A stretch of DNA of 64,000 bases from Phytopythium helicoides (lineage: Eukaryota; Oomycota; Peronosporomycetes; Pythiales; Pythiaceae). A program made the translations under genes and the position numbers. The notes under the pieces were generated by a model. That model did not search any database. It saw nothing but the letters and a program-made list of their open reading frames with translations, and had not been told where the DNA came from. This document shows, one piece after another, positions 9,169-21,158 of the stretch (position 1 is its first letter; each line of letters starts with the position of its first letter). The stretch lies in contig JANFNE010000004.1 of assembly GCA_024867545.1 (NCBI GenBank), positions 1 through 64,000 on the forward strand. Reading direction: 5' to 3'.

Positions 9169-10103
9169 CGAAACCTGACAATCAACGAACACCACCCCGC
9201 ACAGCACCGTCATGTTCACCATCGCCTTGTGCTCCCACGAGGCCACTCACCCGCTGCTGTTGCTTGAGTCCGGCTGTGCAAGTTCGTTAATGAGCTAGCC
9301 TTCCTCGCGAGCCCGAGAAGAGCTGTCGGCCCGCGCCCGACCGCCTGCCTGCTCAACCGTGGCTAAACTTCAACGCCCGAGTGCAGCCGTTTGCCTTTAC
9401 GTAGTTTAAGATATCGATACAAGCTGTCAGTGACCGGCGGACGTTGAATGACACGGGACGCCGCGGCGAGCCAAGCACGTACCGACAAGATGATTTTTGA
9501 CTGGCCCATAGTATGCTCACTTGCAAGCCGCTGTTTCGGATCAACCCGGAGGGCGAGAAAAGACGAGATTCAAAGCGCAAGTTTCCTCCACGCCTCAGCA
9601 ATGGCTGTTGAATGCGCTCGAGTATAGTGAATCGAAGATGTTGACACAACTTGTTCGCGGCGGGTGGGCGTTGAAAAGATGTTGGGACCGCGCGAGGCGC
9701 CACGAATGCAGCGACATGTAGCTGGCGGTATGAAGGTAATAGCAATGCAATCACGAGGGGCCTATAGGAGTGGAAGCGCCCGAGCGAGCCGCTCGGGCAC
9801 TTCAATGTCATGTTGAAGTTGACAATGCTTGATGATTGACTAGCAATACAGAACCTTGGTCTAATCGAACAGCGAAAAAGACGGGCCATAATGAGTCGAA
9901 GCGAACAGCGAGTGTGACGGCTGGCCCCGTTAGCTTGTTCAAACAACTTGTCAAAAGTATGCTCGCACGCGGCAGTTGGCGCCGGCGAGCACTAGCGCCG
10001 TGGGAGTCAAAAGCGCTGCTCCCTCGGCCCACACAACAAGACCCACTCTACAACCGGCAGCGACCACACTCGACTGCGTTGTGGTTAAGCCTCTGGTTCA
10101 GCA
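9169..10103. promoter_or_regulatory. Divergent intergenic region ORF2/RPA, unit A
   Basis: About 0.9 kb between two divergent genes, so it should hold both promoters. A long minus-strand frame (9353-9946) is open here, but in unit C an expanded T-run and substitutions break it, so I do not call it a gene. A small palindrome, GCCCGAGCGAGCCGCTCGGGC, lies near 9777. No other site is confidently recognised. Confidence 0.5.
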
Positions 10104-11303
10104 ATGTCACAGCTGTCGCGCGAGGTCGCGATCCGCGACCTGACACCACGGATGGCTGTCGCCTGGACGCTCAAGGCGAGAGTTGTGAGCCGGACGCCGA
10201 CGCGAGCAATGCGAGACTCGACCCAGTCCTCGTTCAGCGTGACCCTGGTCGATAGGAATGGCGACGAGATCCGCGCTGTCGTTTACAACGGGGCTGTGGA
10301 CATTTTCGGCAGCGTTCTGGCGGCGGGCAAGGTGTACGGGTTCGCGAATTGCTCGCTGCGGACGGCCAAGCGCACCGTGTCTACGTCAGTGCACCGCTAC
10401 GAGATCGCCATCAACAACGACGCCGACATCTCGGAGGCCGACGACGACGCACGCATTCCGCAAACCAGCTACCACTTTGCACGCCTTTCCGACATTGCCA
10501 AGGCCCCTGCCGGCAGCTTTGTCGATGTCATCGGTGTAGTTTCGGGCGTCGGCGCAATCGAAGAGATCACTGGCCGCGATGGCAACACCTACTCGAAGCG
10601 CAACATGACCCTCGCGAGCGAAGAGAACCTGCACATTGAGTGTACGCTGTGGGGTGAGCTCGCGAAGCGGCAGATGTCGACCCGCCTGAGTCGTGTTGTC
10701 GCACTCACGAATTGCCGCGTCACGACATTCAGCGGGCGTTCGCTAACGTCCACCGTGACAACGACGATCGACGAGGAGCCATTCGACCCCGCCGCCGACA
10801 AGCTGTACGAGTGGATGGCCACCCGAACGGCCCTGAAGACGCTCCATGTGAGCCTCTTTGCGTGTCGACTCACCGAGCTCGGAAGTCTACATGGCCTTGC
10901 CGACGGAGCACTCGTCGACGTTCTCGGCGTAGTTGAGCACGCGGGCAACCTCGTCTCGATGACGACCAGAGAAGGGAAGCCGTGCGCGAAGCGTGTGCTG
11001 CAGCTTGTGGATGACAAGGGCGGCATGACTCCTTGCACGGTGTGGAACCAGCATGCCCAGGCGGATTGTGCAAGCTGGATCGGGCACTCGCTCGTGATCA
11101 AAGGCGGGCGAGTGAAAGACGGCAACGGCCGGTCTGTCCACTGCATTCCGACGGCGTACTTGGTGCTGGATCCACCAATGGACGAAGCAGCTCGCATCGA
11201 GTCGTGGTATCGCAAACGCGAGGATGAGCTCGACGGATCGGAGCCTGCTTTTGGCAGCGGCGCCACAGACGACGAGGAGTCAAAAGTCGGAGACAGCGCG
11301 TGA
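10104..11303 (+). CDS. RPA1-like ssDNA-binding protein, unit A
   Basis: 399 aa, single exon. It resembles the large subunit of replication protein A. OB fold 1 spans roughly residues 10-115. OB fold 2 spans roughly 130-230, containing the DBD-B-like pattern VDVIGVVSGVGAIEEI...KRNMTLASEE...ECTLWGELA. A third OB fold spans about 260-365 with the same pattern (VDVLGVVEHAGNLV...KRVLQLVDDKGG...CTVWNQHA). The C-terminal zinc-ribbon fold of cellular RPA1 is not evident, and the tail is acidic. RPA-like genes are known passengers of Helitrons and are thought to coat the displaced strand during rolling-circle replication. The gene is convergent with the Rep-helicase, 277 bp away. The intervening sequence (11304-11580) holds a TG repeat and T-run of variable length. 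The protein is identical to the unit B copy. Confidence 0.88.
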   Translation: MSQLSREVAIRDLTPRMAVAWTLKARVVSRTPTRAMRDSTQSSFSVTLVDRNGDEIRAVVYNGAVDIFGSVLAAGKVYGFANCSLRTAKRTVSTSVHRYEIAINNDADISEADDDARIPQTSYHFARLSDIAKAPAGSFVDVIGVVSGVGAIEEITGRDGNTYSKRNMTLASEENLHIECTLWGELAKRQMSTRLSRVVALTNCRVTTFSGRSLTSTVTTTIDEEPFDPAADKLYEWMATRTALKTLHVSLFACRLTELGSLHGLADGALVDVLGVVEHAGNLVSMTTREGKPCAKRVLQLVDDKGGMTPCTVWNQHAQADCASWIGHSLVIKGGRVKDGNGRSVHCIPTAYLVLDPPMDEAARIESWYRKREDELDGSEPAFGSGATDDEESKVGDSA

Positions 11304-11580
11304 GCTCGCCGAGTAGCAGGGGCTGGCTGCACTGCCGGGCGAGTGCAACGACAGGTGCCGATGCATATGTGCATATGTGGCTCGCGCCAAGCAATGCCGT
11401 TGAAATGAAGCTTTGCGTTGTGTGTGTGCGTGTGTGTGTGTTTTTTTTTTTTTTCATTCCGAGCTTCCGTCAGCTTTATTCCACACGAGACCAGAGACAG
11501 CGAGCGAATTGGTGAGATGGCATCAATGGTAGCATTTGCGGCGACGAGCGGGTTTATTCGAGCACCCGAGCGCGCCGTAA

Positions 11581-14500
11581 TCATTGTGCAGCACCTTGGC
11601 CTGTGCCTGATCGCGATGGCTGCCAGTACGCGTTCGCGTTGATGTTCATTAGCCACTTGATCGTGTTGATGTTTGGCTGCAGCGACTTCAGCCGCTCGCG
11701 GCGGAAATGAACCGACAGCGGTAGACATCGCAAGTGCTTGACCGAGCGCACACGTGACATTGCGACGTACAAGTGCTCAAACCGCCATGTCGGTGCAGAC
11801 GGAGCGCCTTCGAGAAGAAGAAGTACCCGGCGCAACGTCAGTCCTTGCGCCTTCCAGACGGTCATCACAGTTGCCATGTCGACAGCGTGCTGCTCATAGC
11901 GAACTACAAATTTGGCGCCGTCGCACTCGTCCTCCAGGGTCACCTTGTACTTGCTTTCTTTGGACTGCACAAGGCCAATTGGAACCACGATTGGCACGGG
12001 GTGTGCGTCATTAGTGCTGTTCTCCGCTTGGTCTGCCAAGTTCACTTCTGCAGGCCAACTTGTGTCGTACCGAGTACAAAAGTCGGCATCCTGCAAAACG
12101 ACATTGATGAAATCCGGCGGGTATGGAATCTCGACGACGGTCTGGTTTCGACGCTTGGCTGCGGTTATCATCCTGCTCACTTCTTCTGCCTTTGCGTCGT
12201 CATCCCACGCAAGCGAATGAAACACACAGCTCGAGCCATTCCCGACTCCCCACGCCAAGTTTCCGTTCGCGTTATCCAGGATTTGGGCTGGCGCTCCTGG
12301 GACAAAGTACGCAAACAGATTGGGTCGCTGTGCCTCGTCATACAGCAGCGCGTCCACGGCAGGGTTAATATCATCTTTTACCCTCTTCTTCCACCTCACT
12401 GCAATCAACCCTCTGCGCCTAGCAAACCATTCGGCCGCGCACGCAGTTAGCACGGCTTTGTCGATATTGCTCGTCACCAAAATGCGCATGTCATCTAGCC
12501 ACAGTGGATCATTCTCCAAATCGTCCACGGAGATCTGCTTGGTAATACTCTCGAGAACGCTTTCACTGATCGGCTGGTAGTTACGCAGACTCCCTTTCTG
12601 CCAGCGAGTCCCACATGGGCTCGCCGACGGTAATGTCCGGCACGCTTCCAAATTCCGCTGTTGCTGCTGGCACTCGAACGCGCGTAGCTGCTCACTCAGG
12701 GTAAACACTCGGAAGCGCCGAAACAGATCCCGCGCTTTGACAATCTTTTCTCCTTTACTGTCACTGATGGTGTCTGCGTACATTGCCTTGCACAACGAGG
12801 TGCCGCTCACAACTTCTAGTTGCAAAAAGTCACCAACCTGTAGACCCTCGTGTGCATTTTGTTTTTGTTTTTTTTTTGTTTTTTTTTTTGTTTGTCGAAT
12901 TGCTCCATCAGACACATTGGCATTCCAGCAAAAGCAACAGCAGCACTTACAAAGAGAATTGACTTGCCGCCAAATGGTAGACTCGAGTTGTAGATCGCGC
13001 GCAGCCGCTCGTCCATGAGCACTACAAGCTCAGCGCCGAGCATTGACACTTCGTCACACACAATCAAACCTACTTGTGCGTGAAATATCTGTCGCATGCT
13101 GGCTATTGCAGCGAGCGACATCTCACGCTTCACGCCGCCGTACACTCGAAATGCAGAGTGGAAGGTCAGGCCGTGCTGCAGTTGGCTCGCTCCGGCCCCC
13201 GTCGGGCACAAGTTCACGACGCTCAAGCCGCGGGCGCTCATCTCCGCCTCGATTCGCCGAAGCACGAACGTTTTTCCCGTCCCGCCGCCTCCATGCATCA
13301 TTGTGAGCGTCTGGGCCGATGGCCCGGCTTCATCAAGCCTCCCGATCACGTACTCCATCACAGCATACTGCTCCTGGGTGACGCATGTCGGAGAAATGTA
13401 CCGATCCACACCTCGTGAGTCGGCGGCCGGGCCGCTCGCGCCTACCGGATTGCTTGCTGTCTCTGGCGAGGAGTCCGGTGCTGGCACGCTTTCCGCGGCG
13501 GTCAATGCGCGAAGCGACTTTGCCACCTGCGAAAAGCTACACTCGCGAAGCGAGGCATGACCAGAAGCTGCAGAAAAGTGCTCAGCGAGGCGCTCTTGGC
13601 TGTAGACGTATCGCCGAGTCCCGCTGTTGCATTCCTCGCTGCTGCTTGCCGACTCGGTTTCCCGAGAGCCACCTACTCTAGTAACGATTGACCAAAACAG
13701 CTCGCGCAACGCCTCGTTTGACGCCGACAGCTTGCGGTTAGTACCGGATACAGTCCGGAGCAATTGCATTAGCTCCGAGCTGCCCACAGCAAGTCGCCCG
13801 GCTGCTTCCATGTCGACATCGCTTTCCTCGGGGCCATCCTCTTGGCCGTCCGTGCCTCGCACGCCATCGCTTTGAGGGCACCGTAGCTCCTTCCAAAAGT
13901 CCGCGTTCCGGTTTCGCCACGCGAGATCGACGCGCTCGTTCTCGGAGCTGCGATAACCGGTCTTGAGGATGTTGCGCACCGTCCAGCATCTCTGCTTCCA
14001 AACCAATGGCGCGCTGCTGCGGTCAAACTGCTTCATAAACGTCGCTAGCCCGTTTCCGCTCATCTCAAACGGTGGCAGTCCTGACGCAGCAGACCATGGG
14101 GTGAACGTGGCCAGCAAATAGGTCGAGAGCGCCTGCATCTTGCTTTCATTTTTCAGGGCCGTGCGGTACGTGGGCGGCGGCGAGCCGGCCAACACTGGCG
14201 TGCGGAATTTGGCGAGCACAAAGCCCTGGAAATCGCGGAAGAGCGGGTGCCCAACGCCCAAGTCGAATCCTCGTCGCTTCGGCCGCCCGGCGCGCGGCGC
14301 AGCCGTTGCGTCGCTCTCCTCCGCTCGCGGGCGAATGTCGACGATGCACTCGAACTCTACTGGGGAGAACGCCACAAAGTTCGGTCCGCGGTGCGCGTAC
14401 GACGCGGCCTGGCTAACAAACACCACTTTCCCGTTTTCCTTGTACATCCGTGCGCTCCCTCGATCGCATCCACTTCCAGCTTGCTCGCTCGCAGCAGCTA

Positions 14501-14970
14501 AAAGCACACACTCATCGAGCACCTCGTCCACGTCGGCTTCTAGCGCAGGTCCCGCAGCAACGTCACGCGGGTCGAGCCGCTCGACGGCGGCCGCGCCTGC
14601 CCAGTCGGCATCGCTTCCTTCTCCGTCGGCGTCCTCGCTCGCATGCGATGCGAGCGGCTCCGCGCCGCTGTCCTTTTGCGAAACATACCGAACCAGCTCC
14701 TGAGGAAAGACATACCAAAAAGTGTCGGACGAGAGGAACGAGCGGTGGCCGAGCAATGCGTACACCATCAGCTGGAGCGACCACTCGTGGCCGCCAGCAA
14801 ACCCATTGACCGTTTTGGTCGCAAGGCATTTGCCCTGGCGCACGTGCGTGTCCGAGTCTTGGGCTTGACTACCGAACCGGTTTAGCTGGGTCAACGCACT
14901 CAGCATGACGCCCGCGGCGTTTTTGAGCCCGCCTGCCTCCTTCGTCATGTACTTGTTTTGGTACTCTTCG
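11581..14970 (-). pseudogene. Rep-helicase fragment lacking its N-terminal part, unit A (left copy)
   Basis: Exon fragment 14970-12951, a 113-bp intron (12950-12838, GTAAGT donor, CTACAG acceptor), then exon 2 at 12837-11581 (418 aa). It starts abruptly at the Rep tyrosine motif (EEYQNKYMTK), so the zinc-ribbon region and the HUH metal site are gone. The helicase half is complete: Walker A GGGGTGKT, DEVSML, motif III across the intron, WKAQGLT and YVAMSRVRS. There is no start codon of its own at the breakpoint. Sequence variants match unit B: an 8-residue segment WAGAAAVE is present, and 12394 is C. It is one half of a recombination product, and expression is doubtful. Confidence 0.85.
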
Positions 14971-17900
14971 CTCGACGACGGTCTGGTTTCGACGCTTGGC
15001 TGCGGTTATCATCCTGCTCACTTCTTCTGCCTTTGCGTCGTCATCCCACGCAAGCGAATGAAACACACAGCTCGAGCCATTCCCGACTCCCCACGCCAAG
15101 TTTCCGTTCGCGTTATCCAGGATTTGGGCTGGCGCTCCTGGGACAAAGTACGCAAACAGATTGGGTCGCTGTGCCTCGTCATACAGCAGCGCGTCCACGG
15201 CAGGGTTAATATCATCTTTTACCCTCTTCTTCCATCTCACTGCAATCAACCCTCTGCGCCTAGCAAACCATTCGGCCGCGCACGCAGTTAGCACGGCTTT
15301 GTCGATATTGCTCGTCACCAAAATGCGCATGTCATCTAGCCACAGTGGATCATTCTCCAAATCGTCCACGGAGATCTGCTTGGTAATACTCTCGAGAACG
15401 CTTTCACTGATCGGCTGGTAGTTACGCAGACTCCCTTTCTGCCAGCGAGTCCCACATGGGCTCGCCGACGGTAATGTCCGGCACGCTTCCAAATTCCGCT
15501 GTTGCTGCTGGCACTCGAACGCGCGTAGCTGCTCACTCAGGGTAAACACTCGGAAGCGCCGAAACAGATCCCGCGCTTTGACAATCTTTTCTCCTTTACT
15601 GTCACTGATGGTGTCTGCGTACATTGCCTTGCACAACGAGGTGCCGCTCACGACTTCTAGTTGCAAAAAGTCACCAACCTGTAGGCCCTCGTGTGCATTT
15701 TGTTTTGTTTTTTTTTGTTTTGTTTGTCAAATTGCTCCATCAGACACATTGGCATCCCAGCAAAAGCAACAGCAGCACTTACAAAGAGAATTGACTTGCC
15801 GCCAAATGGTAGACTCGAGTTGTAGATCGCGCGCAGCCGCTCGTCCATGAGCACTACAAGCTCAGCGCCGAGCATTGACACTTCGTCACACACAATCAAA
15901 CCTACTTGTGCGTGAAATATCTGACGCATGCTGGCTATTGCAGCGAGCGACATCTCGCACTTCACGCCGCCGTACACTCGAAATGCAGAGTGGAAGGTCA
16001 GTCCGTGTTGCAGTTGGCTCGCTCCGGCTCCTGTCGGGCAAAGGTTCACGACGCTCAAGCTACGAGCGCTCATCTCCGCCTCGATTCGCCGAAGCACGAA
16101 CGTTTTTCCCGTCCCGCCGCCTCCATGCATCATTGTGAGCGTCTGGGCCGATGGCCCGGCTTCATCAAGCCTCCCGATCACGTACTCCATCACAGCATAC
16201 TGCTCCTGGGTGACGCATGTCGGAGAAATGTACCGATCCACACCTCGTGAGTCGGCGGCCGGGCCGCTCGCGCCTACCGGGTTGCTTGTTGTCTCTGGCG
16301 AGGCGTCCGGTGCTGGCACGCTTTCCGCGGCGGTCAATGCGCGAAGCGACTTTGCCACCTGCGAAAAGCTACACTCGCGAAGCGAGGCATGGCCAGAAGC
16401 TGCAGAAAAGTGCTCAGCGAGGCGCTCTTGGCTGTAGACGTATCGCCGAGTCCCGCTGTTGCATTCCTCGCTGCTGCTTGCCGACTCGGTTTCCCGAGAG
16501 CCTCCTACTCTAGTAACGATTGACCAAAACAGCTCGCGCAACGCCTCGTTTGACGCCGACAGCTTGCGGTTAGTACCGGATACAGTCCGGAGCAATTGCA
16601 TTAGCTCCGAGCTGCCCACAGCAAGTCGCCCGGCTGCTTCCATGTCGACATCGCTTTCCTCGGGGCCATCCTCTTGGCCGTCCGTGCCTCGCACGCCATC
16701 GCTTTGAGGGCCCCGTAGCTCCTTCCAAAAGTCCGCGTTCCGGTTTCGCCACGCGAGATCGACGCGCTCGTTCTCGGAGCTGCGATAACCGGTCTTGAGG
16801 ATGTTGCGCACCGTCCAGCATCTCTGCTTCCAAACCAATGGCGCGCTGCTGCGGTCAAACTGCTTCATAAACGTCGCTAGCCCGTTTCCGCTCATCTCAA
16901 ACGGTGGCAGTCCTGACGCAGTAGACCATGGCGTGAACGTGGCCAGCAAATAGGTCGAGAGCGCCTGCATCTTGCTTTCATTTTTCAGAGCCGTGCGGTA
17001 CGTGGGGGGTGGCGAGCCGGCCAACATTGGCGTGCGGAATTTGGCGAGCACAAAACCCTGGAAATCGCGGAAGAGCGGGTGCCCAACGCCCAAGTCAAAT
17101 CCTCGTCGCTTCGGCCGCCCAGCGCGCGGCGCAGCCGTTGCGTCGCTCTCCTCCGCTCGCGGGCGAATGTCGACGATGCACTCGAACTCTACTGGGGAGA
17201 ACGCCACAAAGTTCGGCCCGCGGTGCGCGTACGACGCTGCCTGGCTAACAAACACCACTTTCCCGTTTTCCTTGTACATCCGTGCGCTCCCTCGATCGCA
17301 CCCACTTCCAGCTTGCTCGCTCGCAGCAGCTAAAAGCACACACTCATCGAGCACCTCGTCCACGTCGGCTTCAGGCGCAGGTCCCGCAGCAACGTCACGC
17401 GGGCCGAGCCGCTCGGCATCGCTTCCTTCTACGTCGGCGTCCACGCACGCATCGCATCCAAGCGGCTCCGCGCCGCTGTCCTTTTGCGAAACATACCGAA
17501 CAAGCTCCTGAGGAAAGACATACCAGAAAGTGTCGGACGAGAGGAACGAGCGGTGGCCGAGCAATGCGTACACCATCAGCTGGAGCGACCACTCGTGGCC
17601 GCCAGCAAACCCATTGACCGTTTTGGTCGCAAGGCATTTGCCCTGGCGCACGTGTGTGTCCGAGTCTTGGGCTTGACTACCGAACCGGTTTAGCTGGGTC
17701 AACGCACTCAGCATGACGCCCGCGGCGTTTTTGAGCCCGCCTGCCTCCTTCGTCATGTACTTGTTTTGGTACTCTTCGATCGCGTAGGAGGCGTCCTCAC
17801 ACGCAATGACAGTGGCGTTTGTGTGGCTGCCCGTGAGCCCGGCAAGCGTCAGATTTGTCTCGACCACCATTTTGTCGCGCTCAGCGCGGTGCAACTCCCA

Positions 17901-20900
17901 CAGCACCGGGCCATGCGTATGTGGCGAAAGAAGCTCGCCCTCGTCGGCGTTGTAGCCGCCATCGAGCACATCGATCACGGCCTGTGTCACCTCTTCTGCG
18001 ACGAGCTGTCCGCGGCAGCCACGTGCAAAATCGCTGGCGGCGAGCTCGCGCACATGCAGCGGCGACGTTGGTCCCTCGTGCACGCCAGCTGGCCGCGCGA
18101 GCCGGCACATGTGCTTCCCTCGCTTGCCCTTCGTGCACGTCCGCGAGTGCACGTGCAGGTTCGTGGTCAGCAGCGCCTCCTGCGCCACGCGCTCGAACGC
18201 GTACAGGCTCTGCCGAACGTCGGGCAGCTCAATCTCGCAGGCACGGCGCGGCGGCGGCGGCGGCGGCGGCGGTTGGGGTGCTGGCCTCCCTGCTTCGGGC
18301 GCGCCGCTCCCAGTCGAGTGCCTCTTCTTCTTCTTCAAGTCGAGCACCTCAGGCATCAACGACGTACAGCAGACGCTGTCCAGCCACGCCCGCGCGCGAC
18401 CAAGCAGCGTCGGGTGGCAGACCGCGCGCCGCAGCATGGACGGCGACCACGACGAGCCATAGGCCTTGACGTGCGCGTGCAGACGGCCGTTTTGCTGCGT
18501 CTCCACCACAGCATTGAATGCCGCGATTTTCGACAGCGCACCCGCCTCTCGCTCGAGGTAGTTCTTCGAGACGCGCGAGACGGAGCTGTTCATGCAGCGG
18601 AAGACATCGCGCTGCATCGCGACGAGCCGCGACTCGAACGCATACGCGGTTAGCGCTGGAAGCTCGCCCGCTACACCGAGGCGCGCGCGCGGACTCTCGC
18701 GTATCTCTTGCGGAAGGTCCGCCCATTGGAACGCGCGACTAGCGAGCGCCGAGCCGGGGGCGTTCCACTCGCGGCGCCCGCGGATCTGCGCGACGCGGTG
18801 CAGGAACAGGTCGTCGTGCTCAGGCGGCGCGACCGTGAGCCAAAACAGCGCCGGCCCGTACTTGGCGGACATGGCGGCCAGCTTGGGCTGGCTCTGGGAC
18901 CGTTCGAACACCGAAAAGGATACAGAGCCTCCGACAATGGACACGAGGCGCAGCAGGCGGGCGTTGAGCCGCTTGGCGGCCGGCGACTCCGGGTGCTCTG
19001 TGGCCGACCGCAGCGCCGCCCGAAACGCGTCGGAGCTTGCCAACTGCCCAAACCGCGCCAGCGCTCTTCCATGAGAGGTGCCCGCTCTGACCGCTGAGTG
19101 CACCGCCGCGTGGCGCTGCATCTGGTTGAAGAGTACCGTCACAAACATGACGTTCTTCTCAAAGCGGCCGTCGTAGTACCGCATCCAGTGCCTCACCAAC
19201 GCTCTCGGAGCCGAGCCAGACGGCAAGCAGTTGCCTCCGCGCAAGAACAGCGTCGGGAACGCCCCCGCCAGCAGCACGCCGTTCTCGTCCCATTCGCAGA
19301 GCGGCCGCCGCTCCCGCGTAATGGGAACGACGGGGTCCTCGTCGCCGCAAGGCTGCAGCGGCGAGCTGCTCTCGTCGTTAGCCTCTCTCGACGCGGGCCG
19401 GGGCGCGTTCACATGCAGAGCACCGGCGACCGCGTTGACCAGCTCTATCCCTGCAGCGCTACCCACGTCGACCCAGGCAGGCTTCAAAACCGCGCTGCGC
19501 TCGCTGACGACGCACTCCTCTTCACCGTCGCGTCCGCTGCGGTCGCCGCCGCTGCCGTTATTGCACACGTCGTCGTCGAAGCGGTCGCCCATTCTGGCCT
19601 CACCCATGTGGCGGACCGCCTCCGAGTCCTCCACGACAACGTTGGCGTCGATCTGCCGCTGCAGCGCGGCCAGTCGCTCGCGGCTCTCAGCGCTCAGATC
19701 GACCACAATGTCGCTGTCCAAATAGTAGCTGTGCATCTGCGCCAGCACCCGCAGCCACGGGAAGACGCTATCTACTCGGACCTGGTACACCTTCCGGAAG
19801 CGCTGCTTTCGAGCGCGCCACTGGTCGTGCGAGCCGACAAACGTCACGCGAAAGTTCTCGTCCACGTTGGGAACCGCGCGCGAGCACTGCACAGGGCCAT
19901 CTGTGGGGAAGCAGATCACATGGCCCGTCGAGTGCTGCCCGGAAAGGGACAGCTCGAGCCCGAAGCGGCGCACGGGTGCAATGCAGGAGTGCTCGACGTC
20001 GCTCAGCGCTGGGAGCTCTCCAGGGCGTCCGTAGTCGTGCCCGCTTGCGATGCTGTATGCGTACTCGCGCGGGTTCGAGGCGCATTTGCCGCAGAGCACA
20101 ATGGCGGCCGGGTCCTGGACCAGGTCTGGGTTCAAGTAGTACAGGTCGCCGCGCTCGGAGCGCCACACCTGCGCATGGGCGGCCAGCACGCCGGGCGCGA
20201 GCCGGCCGTAGCGCTCGGCGCGCTCGGCCGGCGTCACCTTGAACGGCTCGGGCAGGTCCCACGCCGAAACGCTGTGGATGGCGTCTGACGTGCTCTCCAA
20301 CAGCTCGCAGCAAGACGCGCAGAAGCGAATCTCGGCGTGGCGCGGATCACTCCGAGCGTGTGAGGCCTGGCAACGCGCGATCTCTTCGACGTCGGGCGCA
20401 CGATCGAGCGCGGACTGTAAGCGCTCCACGACGCGCGCGCTCTCCGCGACGCGATTTCCCGACAGCCGCTCGTCGTTGTAGACGCGGGCGTCCGGGTGCG
20501 TGGCGCAGCAGTGGTAGTACAGCAGCGCAAGATGCGGGTGCGTCGTGTACTTTGCGGCGAGCAGTTGCATTGTCGCGTCGTCCATCTCGGTAATTGACGT
20601 CGCGTGCTCCTTCAGGAAGCACAAGCGTTCGTCATCCGTCTGGCACTGACGCGTTACTGGCGGTGGTGAGCTCGTGCGCCGCCTTTTTTGCGCGCGAAGC
20701 GGTGGTGGCATCGATGGATCGTCGTCGTCAAGGTCTAGTTGGCGGCGCCGACTGCGACTGCGACCGCAGGATTTGCCACTCGAGCCGGAGCAAGTGCTAT
20801 CGACCGGTGGCTCATGTCGGTGCACTGGAACAGGCTGCATCGGTATAGATGTGAGTAGCGCACAGTGCGTTGAGAGTTCGGCAAGTGCCGCCTGACAGCA

Positions 20901-21158
20901 AGTGTTTCGCACGATATCCACATTTCGATTGCACACGAGTGTTTCCAATCCGATTTTCACAATGCGTTCCACAATTCCCATTACAATTCGTTTCACAGGC
21001 AGAAACACCACGCCAGTTCGCACAATGCTCTCTGCCACGATGCCCGAGAAGCATGGAGGGATTGCTCCGCCGACGGAGCGTGCGTGACCTGCAATACAAA
21101 CGTCAATCCACGTCGATAAGAGAGGCGAGGTCCGATCGCCGTCGTCGATGGGTAGCAT
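14869..21158 (-). pseudogene. Rep-PIF1 helicase, C-terminally truncated chimera, unit A
   Basis: Exon 1 is 21158-15783 (1,792 codons); intron 15782-15679 (104 bp); exon 2 from 15678 runs into the breakpoint at 14971/14970, then reads out of frame to a stop at 14869. Present: the Helitron N-terminal Cys region (FCASCC near residue 278, CGKC near 356), Rep motif LFWLTVAPP near 770, the HUH metal site as LHAHV near 894, tyrosines in EEYQNKYMTK near 1128-1132, Walker A near 1680 and DEVS near 1758. Helicase motifs V and VI (WKAQGLT, YVAMSRVRS) are lost, so helicase activity should be lost while the endonuclease part could remain. Variants match unit C (the 8-residue deletion, the CATCTC allele). 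The upstream start is the first ATG; a later ATG near 20840 is an alternative. Confidence 0.85.

Noticed and set aside
9353..9946. 197-codon minus-strand frame between ORF2 and the RPA-like gene, also seen in unit B
   Set aside because: In unit C a T-run expansion and other changes break the frame. It lies where two divergent promoters are expected and has no domain.
17766..20288. Long plus-strand frames (295 and 396 codons) opposite the Rep-helicase, repeated in units B and C
   Set aside because: They are antisense shadows of the GC-rich Rep-helicase coding sequence, with no recognisable domain. The minus-strand frame carries all the conserved motifs.
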